14,350 nucleotides of DNA from JBAYNS01 sp041678625 (GTDB taxonomy: Bacteria; Patescibacteriota; Gracilibacteria; Peribacterales; Peribacteraceae), in assembly GCA_041678625.1 (NCBI GenBank), contig JBAYNS010000020.1, forward strand, positions 1-14,350, in the 5' to 3' direction. Under the pieces are notes generated by a model. The model saw only the letters and a program-made list of their open reading frames with translations, did no database searches and was not told where the DNA came from. Below, piece by piece: positions 6,924 to 12,670 of the stretch (within the stretch, counting starts at the first letter, position 1; the number at the start of each line of letters is the position of its first letter). The position numbers and the translations under genes were made by a program.

Positions 6924-7469
6924 ATCGCCATCCTCTTCATCAATATTGCCTACGGCATCATCATTCTTCTACTCATGGTTCTTTCTATGACCATGATTGG
7001 TGCGCTCTGGGTGCGTGTGCCCTTTGTTCCCACATCGCACCGTACAGCGCAGACGATGCTCAATCTTGCCGCTCTCCGTCCCGGAGAAACGCTCTATGAT
7101 CTGGGTGCGGGAGATGCGCGTCTTCTGATTTATGCCAAACGCCAAATTCCCACTATACGTGCGATAGGGTACGAAATTGTTCCTGCGGTTTGGCTCCTTG
7201 GCAAAATTCGGATTCTCCTTTCCCGGCAGGATGTTCAGCTGCGCTTCTGCAATGCGCTTAAAGCGGACCTGCGTGATGCTGATTGCATCGTCCTCTACCT
7301 TATTACCGATGTTATGCCCAAGTTTGCGGCAAAGTTTCAACGTGAGCTTAAACCCGGAACGCGTGTCATCTCCCACGCGTTTCCTTTGCCGGGATATACG
7401 CCAATGGAGACCGTGGCCGTGCCGGGGCTCTGCGGAGGAAAGAGTAGAGTGTATGTATATAAGTGGTGA
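6915..7469 (+). CDS. Membrane-anchored class I methyltransferase, FAM173/ATPSCKMT-like
   Basis: The 184-residue product has one N-terminal membrane helix (about 4-32), then PFVPT (36-40), SAM motif I YDLGAGDARLL (61-71), an acidic end of strand 2 in GYE (85-87) and HAFPLPGY (154-161). The order membrane helix, PFVP-type entry, DLG.GD.R, GYE and FP.PG matches, as I recall it, the group containing eukaryotic FAM173/ATPSCKMT lysine methyltransferases, which modify the ATP-synthase c subunit and related mitochondrial proteins. A membrane-protein lysine target is therefore a reasonable but untested guess. The start is uncertain: TTG at 6915 keeps the whole helix, while the first in-frame ATG at 6975 keeps only part of it. 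The last 104 bases overlap the 3' end of comEC on the other strand. Confidence 0.8.
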   Translation: MYSIAILFINIAYGIIILLLMVLSMTMIGALWVRVPFVPTSHRTAQTMLNLAALRPGETLYDLGAGDARLLIYAKRQIPTIRAIGYEIVPAVWLLGKIRILLSRQDVQLRFCNALKADLRDADCIVLYLITDVMPKFAAKFQRELKPGTRVISHAFPLPGYTPMETVAVPGLCGGKSRVYVYKW

Positions 7470-8928
7470 GTCGACGGCGCGCTACAATTGTGACAAGCGC
7501 GGTGTAGTACAGTACGACGCATGTTGTTCCGATGGCGGGAACATCAACAGAGGCAAAGGGAATGTGTGCAAGAGCGGTTGCAACAAGCACGATCCACTGC
7601 ATAAATCCCCATCCAATAAAGGCGAAGAGTTGTCCGAGGGGGAAGCAAATGGTGCTCAGTACTGTTCCCAAAAATCCAAAGAGCATTGCCGGGGGAATCG
7701 CCGGTGCAACCAAGAGGTTCGCAACCGGCGCAATGAGCGAGAGGCGCCCAAAAAGAAGTACGATCAATGGTACGGCAGTAATTTGCGCTGATATGGTCAT
7801 TTGGAGCGCTTCTCGCATTCCCAGAACTGCAGGTACACACTTGAACCATCGATCGAGTAATGGAGCGCATTCGGTGAGCCCCAGTACTGCCAGGAAAGAG
7901 AGCTGAAACCCTGCGTCGTACCAGAGGAACTTTGGATTCCAGGCAAGCATGGCAAAAAGTGCCCAGAGAATTGTAAGGCGTACGTGATTCACACGGCCGA
8001 CATGCAGCGCCAGAATCCCCAAAATGCCCATGATGCTGGCGCGCACAACTGCGGCGCTTGCACCAACAAAGAGCGTGAAGACGATGATTGCGCTCGCAGC
8101 TGGAATAAATCTCCAGCGCAGCGGGAGCCAGAAGAGTGCACCGGAGATCATCGTGATAACAATGGTGATGTTGTATCCGGAGATTGCGATGATGTGCGTC
8201 AGCCCAGTGGTATTGAAGTTCTCCATCAGATGTTCAGGAATTCCCTTCCGGGATCCCGTGAGCAGTCCCGCAAGGAACGATGCGTGTGGCTCCGCATACA
8301 GCCGATTGATCTGATTTTCAAAGAGTTCTTTGGTATGGAAGAGCAGTGCAAAGAATGCATTGCCGTGTCCGCTACTCACTTTTCTGATGTTCGCAAAATA
8401 CATGACACTGTAGACATCATCGCGGCTTAAATAGCGATCGTAGTGGAATGTGTCGATCATTCCCGGCTTCTCCAGCGTGCCGCTTACCTCCACTTCGTCC
8501 CCATACTGGTATTGCGGCCAGCCGTTGCGATCGGTTGCAAGGATCCTGCCTTGCAAGTGGTCAATGTGCTCATCATTGCGTGTGAGCTTCTGCACTTCAA
8601 TCGTGTATTTTGTCTGCATCGGACGCCGATCCGGTTCTTCCACAATGACACCATGAATGGTTACATACTTTCCATCTGCAAAAGTGTCGATCGTTTCGAA
8701 TGTTGGTACGTGCGTTGTCCGTGCAACAGTTAGAAGAGCGATGGTGATTCCCAGAAGTCCTGCCAATACAGGGCCACGCGCTCTGCGTACCAAGAACGCA
8801 TTGAGAGCGATCATCCCCAGCGCGATCCAAAGAGCGCGGGGATACACCGCGTGCTGCCACCATTGCAGGCAGAAAATTGTCGTGAGGAAGAAGCCAAGAA
8901 AGGTATATGCAAGACGTTCAGGATGCAT
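7366..8928 (-). CDS. comEC: ComEC-type competence DNA channel, transmembrane core only
   Basis: The 520-residue product has N-terminal helices (about 8-70), an extracellular OB-like region of the DUF4131 type (about 80-185), then the Competence domain with many helices. Visible motifs are GLTHIIAISGYNITI (about 242-256), GASAAVVRASIMG (about 289-301) and WNPKFLWYDAGFQLSFLAVLGL split around residue 340. It would carry single-stranded DNA across the cytoplasmic membrane during natural transformation. The C-terminal metallo-beta-lactamase-like domain of full-length ComEC (about 750 residues) is absent, as in many short homologues. The ATG at 8928 overlaps the end of ksgA by 11 bases; a GTG at 8934 is also possible. 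The last 34 or so codons, a basic cytoplasmic tail, run antisense through the end of the methyltransferase gene. Confidence 0.9.
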   Translation of the reverse strand: MHPERLAYTFLGFFLTTIFCLQWWQHAVYPRALWIALGMIALNAFLVRRARGPVLAGLLGITIALLTVARTTHVPTFETIDTFADGKYVTIHGVIVEEPDRRPMQTKYTIEVQKLTRNDEHIDHLQGRILATDRNGWPQYQYGDEVEVSGTLEKPGMIDTFHYDRYLSRDDVYSVMYFANIRKVSSGHGNAFFALLFHTKELFENQINRLYAEPHASFLAGLLTGSRKGIPEHLMENFNTTGLTHIIAISGYNITIVITMISGALFWLPLRWRFIPAASAIIVFTLFVGASAAVVRASIMGILGILALHVGRVNHVRLTILWALFAMLAWNPKFLWYDAGFQLSFLAVLGLTECAPLLDRWFKCVPAVLGMREALQMTISAQITAVPLIVLLFGRLSLIAPVANLLVAPAIPPAMLFGFLGTVLSTICFPLGQLFAFIGWGFMQWIVLVATALAHIPFASVDVPAIGTTCVVLYYTALVTIVARRRLTTYIHTLYSFLRRAPARPRSPLAYIPAKETRGR

Positions 8929-9748
8929 CTTCACTATCCTGCCCTGATGTCTGCGCCAAGTGGATCCACTCCTCCACAGAAAGTGTCTGGGGTCGGCGTT
9001 TTGGGTCTATCTGAGCACATTTCAGGCGTTCCATGCCCCCGGGGAACGCCCCGAGGGTATTGCTCAGCATCTTGCGTTTCTGTCCGAAGGCGGCTTTGGT
9101 CAGACGAAAGATTTCTTCGATCGTGTGGGGTGATACCTTTGCCTGAGAGAAGCAGTCAATGTGCAGTACTGCGGAGTCTACTTTGGGTGGTGGAAAGAAT
9201 GCTTTTGGAGGGACAGTTGTCACGATGCGTGGTTCTCCAAAAAGGCCGACAAGAATTGTCAGAAGCCCCGCATCTTTCGGATCGCAAATTTTCTCCGCAA
9301 CCTCTCTCTGTATGAGTAGAGTCATTGATGTCGGCGGCGTCTGTGATTCAAGGAATACGTGGCGCAGGAGAGGAGACGTAATGTGGTAGGGGATGTTGGC
9401 GACAATTTTATATGGCTCCTGAGGCATGGGGACATGGAGGGCATTCTCATTCACTATTGAGTGTCCCGTATTCAAGATGGCGTATCCCGTATAGTTCTTC
9501 AGTAGGGGAATTAGGTGTTCATCGAGTTCGATGGCAGTAATCTTCTTTGCCCGCTTGAGGAGTTCCGCTGTGAGTATCCCGATTCCGGGTCCGATTTCTA
9601 CAATGTGATCTGTTGGTTGAATATCTGCAGCTTGGATGATTTTATCCAGAATTTCTTGGTCTATAAGGAAATGCTGTCCAAGATCTTTGTTGAGTCTCAA
9701 ATGATTTTTAGAGCAGAATTGCCGGACTTCATCGGATAAAGAAGGCAT
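8918..9748 (-). CDS. ksgA: 16S rRNA (adenine1518/1519-N6)-dimethyltransferase KsgA
   Basis: KsgA/RsmA dimethylates two adjacent adenines in the 3' hairpin of 16S rRNA late in small-subunit assembly. From the ATG at 9748 the product has 276 residues, the normal family size, beginning MPSLSDEVRQFC and reaching LNKDLGQHFLID. Other motifs are SAM motif I VEIGPGIGILT, acidic loop AIELDEHL, catalytic NIPYHIT and the C-terminal FFPPPKVDSAV. All expected boxes are present. The frame is open to an earlier ATG at 9829 (plus ATGs at 9805 and 9799), giving up to 27 extra residues that include a CQAC pair; I see no support for these from the family. No Shine-Dalgarno fits any start. The gene overlaps the comEC start, suggesting a two-gene operon. 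Confidence 0.93.
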   Translation of the reverse strand: MPSLSDEVRQFCSKNHLRLNKDLGQHFLIDQEILDKIIQAADIQPTDHIVEIGPGIGILTAELLKRAKKITAIELDEHLIPLLKNYTGYAILNTGHSIVNENALHVPMPQEPYKIVANIPYHITSPLLRHVFLESQTPPTSMTLLIQREVAEKICDPKDAGLLTILVGLFGEPRIVTTVPPKAFFPPPKVDSAVLHIDCFSQAKVSPHTIEEIFRLTKAAFGQKRKMLSNTLGAFPGGMERLKCAQIDPKRRPQTLSVEEWIHLAQTSGQDSEDAS

Positions 9749-9862
9749 GTGCCAACAAGCTTGGCAGCTTGAGGAAGGCGAGTAAAGTTCGTCTTCCATT
9801 CTCATTCGTTGGTCATTGACTGCAACCATAGCTGTGCTACAGTTCTATTCGATGTCTCAGGG

Positions 9863-9868
9863 TATATT
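9863..9868 (+). promoter_or_regulatory. Possible -10 for the leader RNA before proB
   Basis: TATATT is the best -10-like hexamer before the structured leader and would start RNA near 9875. It lacks the upstream TG, and the -35 region is poor. Confidence 0.25.
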
Positions 9869-9874
9869 CACTCT

Positions 9875-9998
9875 TGGCTACCTCCCAACACCGCCGATAG
9901 CGGGGAGGGCGCCGCGTGCCTGAGCACGACGTAATCCGATAGCAACTTAAGCCCCCTCCCCACGCAGATTCTCCCCGGAGGGGTTTTTGTTATTTTTT
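9875..9998 (+). ncRNA. Structured leader RNA, candidate attenuator or riboswitch
   Basis: Helix A pairs CCTCC (9881-9885) with GGAGG (9904-9908), capped by CCGC (9891-9894) with GCGG (9900-9903). A separate hairpin pairs CGTGC (9915-9919) with GCACG (9924-9928) around CTGA. Helix B pairs GGGGAGGG (9902-9909) with CCCTCCCC (9954-9961), 8 perfect pairs. Helix C, the terminator, pairs CCCCTCC (9953-9959) with GGAGGGG (9977-9983). B competes with both A and C, the layout of an attenuator. The 8-mer CCGATAGC occurs at 9894-9901 and 9936-9943. I do not recognise a known riboswitch class and see no T-box signature. It could instead be an independent small RNA of about 110 bases. The RNA 5' end is a guess. 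Confidence 0.5.
9953..9998 (+). terminator. Rho-independent terminator in front of proB
   Basis: A 7-bp GC-only stem, CCCCTCC/GGAGGGG with a 17-base loop (or a shorter local CCCC/GGGG stem), is followed at once by TTTTTG and a further T-rich tract. It lies between divergent ksgA and proB and points into proB, so it ends either a small RNA or an attenuated proB leader. Confidence 0.6.
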
Positions 9999-10011
9999 AC
10001 TTTTCTCAATC

Positions 10012-10863
10012 ATGGAAAACCATATTCAGGATGATACGGCAGTCATTAAAATAGGAACCGATGTGATTACCAATAAAGAAGGACTTCTCGATCGTAAACG
10101 TATCGGAAAACTCGTCGATCAAATCATACAAATTCGTCAGCGTTTCCCCAAACTTCTCATTGTGACATCTGGTGCCATGGGAGCGGGTCGAGCGGCATAT
10201 CATCGCTCAAAAGGATTAAATGAAACAGTTGCAGAGAAGCAGAAATATTCAGCAGTGGGACAGGGTCCTCTTATGGATTCCTATAGACATTTTCTTAAGA
10301 AGAAAGGAGCACTCTGTTCGCAACACCTCTTAACACGTATGGATTTTACATCTCGGAAGCATTACGAAAATACTCGTCGTGCGCTTAGAGAAATCCTTGA
10401 AGAACCTGTTACAACAATCCCAATTATTAACGAGAACGATACCGTTGCTACAGAGGAGCTCACATTTGGTGACAATGATAAGCTTGCGGGATATGTTGCC
10501 CGAATGATGCGGGCACGCCTTCTGGTTCTTCTTACAACAAAGAAGGGGTTGCTTGCTGATGTTGACAAGCCTGAGAGTCTTATCAGACATATTGATCCGT
10601 GGAAGGATGATTGGAGTCAGTATATTCGCAAGGAGACGACTCCCAATGGAACTGGAGGAATGGGGGGTAAGTGTTGTGCGGCAGCAAAAGTTGCACGGCA
10701 TCGTTCATATGCCGTTATTGCTGATGGAACGGAGAGGCAGGTCCTTAAGCATATGATTCTTGAAAAGAAGAGAATGGGGACTCTCTTCTCGTTAGATGGG
10801 GAAGAAGAACCTTGGGCGAAGATTCACCAGATACAGCATCCAGGGAGCGAAAAAAAGTGCTAG
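10012..10863 (+). CDS. proB: Glutamate 5-kinase without PUA domain
   Basis: ProB phosphorylates glutamate to gamma-glutamyl phosphate, the first step of proline synthesis. The 283-residue product is an amino-acid-kinase fold protein with VIKIGTDVIT (11-20, the VK.GS nucleotide loop), IVTSGAMGAG (50-59), INENDTVATEELTFGDND (139-156, glutamate and Mg-ATP site) and NGTGGMGGK (212-220). The C-terminal PUA domain of the 367-residue E. coli enzyme is missing. No proA or proC is in view. Base composition differs from its neighbours (about 43% GC in sampled lines, against about 60% in the next gene). The start codon is preceded by a pyrimidine-rich tract with no Shine-Dalgarno and by the terminator-bearing leader. 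The stop is one base from the next ATG, suggesting co-transcription. Confidence 0.9.
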   Translation: MENHIQDDTAVIKIGTDVITNKEGLLDRKRIGKLVDQIIQIRQRFPKLLIVTSGAMGAGRAAYHRSKGLNETVAEKQKYSAVGQGPLMDSYRHFLKKKGALCSQHLLTRMDFTSRKHYENTRRALREILEEPVTTIPIINENDTVATEELTFGDNDKLAGYVARMMRARLLVLLTTKKGLLADVDKPESLIRHIDPWKDDWSQYIRKETTPNGTGGMGGKCCAAAKVARHRSYAVIADGTERQVLKHMILEKKRMGTLFSLDGEEEPWAKIHQIQHPGSEKKC

Positions 10864-10866
10864 TAT
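10858..10866 (+). promoter_or_regulatory. Possible internal extended -10 for the SLH-protein gene
   Basis: TGC-TAGTAT spans the proB stop codon and resembles the other extended -10 elements of the window. If used, translation would start at the ATG at 10892 (or 10871) rather than 10865. It may be chance. Confidence 0.25.
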
Positions 10867-12634
10867 GACAATGCTTTTCTCTCATTCACCTATGCGTTTC
10901 CTCTCTACCTTCGTTGTTCTACTCTTGCTACCGCTTGCTGCGACTGCACGTTCCTACGACATAGAAAATCTGCCGTACAGCGATGCACCACAGGACATGC
11001 CCACAGCAATTGCCGTGAGTACGCTCACTACGGAAGGAGTACTCCAAGGCAATCCCGATGGCACATTCCGTCCGGATAACGATCTGAATCGTGCGGAATT
11101 CATGAAGATTGCCATGGCGCTGGTACCGGGCACGTTGGATGTCACCACATCGTGCTTTCCCGATGTACCGCTCGGCGCATGGTTCACCGAACCAATTTGT
11201 CGCGCCAAGGAACAGGGGATCGTGAATGGAAACGCACTACTAGGTCTGGCGCCGGAACACTGGCCGTTCCAGCCGGAACGTTCCGTACAATATGAAGAAG
11301 CTGTTAAAGTTCTGGCGGGAGTCTTCAATATTCCGGTAATGCAGTGTGCGCAGTGCGGAGGCGAATGGTATGAGCCGTACCTTGCGGCTGCAGAAGAACG
11401 TCAAATCAATCTTCCTGATGTGCAACCGGGGCATCGGCTGACACGGGGCGAAATGGCGCTTCTCACAGTTCAGTTCCTCGCTTACAAAGATGGCGAGCTC
11501 GCTAATCTGTTTCAGGCTGAACAGGGAATAGGATTGGAACAACAGGATGCAGAAGACCAAGAGATCGATCATTGTATTCCCATTGTCTGCAGTGATGATC
11601 GGGTATTTCCTGCTTGTGACAGCTCCGGTGAGATTATTTCCTATGACACTCCTCCGTGCGATACTCCGGTTGAGGAAGAAACTTCATCACAGAGCTCATC
11701 GTCTTCCGTACAGTACGATCCAGATTCCAATATGAGTACCGCATCAAATTTTTTGATGCTCGGAAGTGTTGGTCCGGTGTTGGGTGCAGCGGATGTCTTT
11801 AGCAACACAGAACCGTTGAATGTCACCAAAATGCAGGTAGTTCTGGTGGATGCTGTAACTTCCATCGAAGCATTCCATGTATACGATCATGATGGTAAAT
11901 ATCTGGGGCGTGCATATAAGGATTCAGTTGTGAACGAGCGCACATACACTCTCAATGTTTCCAATGGCACAGTTACCATTCCGTATCGTGACAGTTATTC
12001 TTTCTATGTACGTCCACAAATGAGTGCGTACAAGAGTGGCGGTGTGAGCGGTGAAGTTGTGCAGGTTCAGGGTTTGTACGTGGAGGGAGACGGCGAATGG
12101 AGCAACCGGTCGTACCAGAAGAACACTGGCGAAACGTACAATAAATTCCAGACGTCCCGATCACATATTCTCAGCATCAGAAATGCGGGTGTAGATAATG
12201 ATGTGCTGATTTCCGGAACGGATATGGAACTCGGCTCCTTCCTCTTTGAAGGTATCACCGGAGATGGAAGTGCGGATTTGCGCGTAACGGATCTTGTCTT
12301 TCAGGTTGAGGCGGGTGGCGGAGTATCCGTTTCTTCCGTCACGCTGGGAGCCGATGCTACAACAGAGAGATCGTCCTGTTCTCTGGTAAGTACAACGCTG
12401 ACGTGTGCCTCCATTCCGGCACAATTCGGAACATTCAAGAGCGGACCGCGTACTCTCACCCTCTACGGAAACGTCACGGTTCCCGATGTGCAGAATGCAG
12501 CATTGCGTTTGTCGATCAACCAGGCCGGGAGCGTTCTGATTCCCGGATCGGTTACCTGGACCGACGGCACCTCTACATTCGAATGGATACAAGGAGGCTC
12601 ACCTGTTGCACGGGGAACGTACATGACGCAGTGA
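10865..12634 (+). CDS. Secreted surface protein with three SLH domains
   Basis: The 589-residue product has a signal peptide (hydrophobic FLSTFVVLLLLPLAATA, cleavage near residue 28) and three S-layer homology repeats: about 33-88 (VLQGNPDGTFRPDNDLNRAEF), 96-155 (WFTEPICRAKEQGIVNG, then FQPERSVQYEEAVKVL) and 160-208 (WYEPYLAAAEERQI, then RLTRGEMALL). A spacer (about 236-285) carries C237, C242, C251 and C265 and a Ser-rich stretch. The remainder (about 290-589) is beta-rich and unknown to me, with two more cysteines (505, 514). SLH domains anchor proteins to cell-wall polymers, so this is probably an S-layer or cell-surface protein. Starts at 10865, 10871 or 10892 all keep the signal peptide. 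The gene follows proB after one base. Confidence 0.88.
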   Translation: MTMLFSHSPMRFLSTFVVLLLLPLAATARSYDIENLPYSDAPQDMPTAIAVSTLTTEGVLQGNPDGTFRPDNDLNRAEFMKIAMALVPGTLDVTTSCFPDVPLGAWFTEPICRAKEQGIVNGNALLGLAPEHWPFQPERSVQYEEAVKVLAGVFNIPVMQCAQCGGEWYEPYLAAAEERQINLPDVQPGHRLTRGEMALLTVQFLAYKDGELANLFQAEQGIGLEQQDAEDQEIDHCIPIVCSDDRVFPACDSSGEIISYDTPPCDTPVEEETSSQSSSSSVQYDPDSNMSTASNFLMLGSVGPVLGAADVFSNTEPLNVTKMQVVLVDAVTSIEAFHVYDHDGKYLGRAYKDSVVNERTYTLNVSNGTVTIPYRDSYSFYVRPQMSAYKSGGVSGEVVQVQGLYVEGDGEWSNRSYQKNTGETYNKFQTSRSHILSIRNAGVDNDVLISGTDMELGSFLFEGITGDGSADLRVTDLVFQVEAGGGVSVSSVTLGADATTERSSCSLVSTTLTCASIPAQFGTFKSGPRTLTLYGNVTVPDVQNAALRLSINQAGSVLIPGSVTWTDGTSTFEWIQGGSPVARGTYMTQ

Positions 12635-12636
12635 AG

Positions 12637-12670
12637 TTCTCTGATCTGACGGTCGAATAAATTCAGAGAG
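12637..12670. terminator. Inverted repeat between convergent genes, reaching the helicase stop
   Basis: TCTCTGA (12638-12644) pairs perfectly with TCAGAGA (12663-12669), plus one wobble pair, around an 18-base loop. The helicase stop codon (TCA on the plus strand, 12663-12665) is in the right arm. No T-tract follows on either strand, so this is a hairpin candidate rather than a classical terminator. Confidence 0.35.

Noticed and set aside
8443..8947. Long open frames antisense to comEC, ksgA and the helicase gene
   Set aside because: They are shadows of strongly supported genes, with no start signals, composition or motifs of their own.
9749..9829. 27-residue N-terminal extension of KsgA with a CQAC pair, or an inverted repeat TGCCAA/TTGGCA as a regulatory hairpin
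   Set aside because: The 276-residue form from 9748 already matches normal KsgA length; the extension has no family support. The inverted repeat (9750-9766) is short and may be chance, so I did not list it.
9875..9998. Leader RNA as a T-box, SAM, TPP, FMN, ZTP or c-di-GMP riboswitch, or as SRP or 6S RNA
   Set aside because: I looked for the conserved cores from memory (for example the T-box AGGGTGG.ACCGCG and the SRP GGTCAGG/GGAAGCAGCC) and did not find them. A covariance search is needed to be sure.
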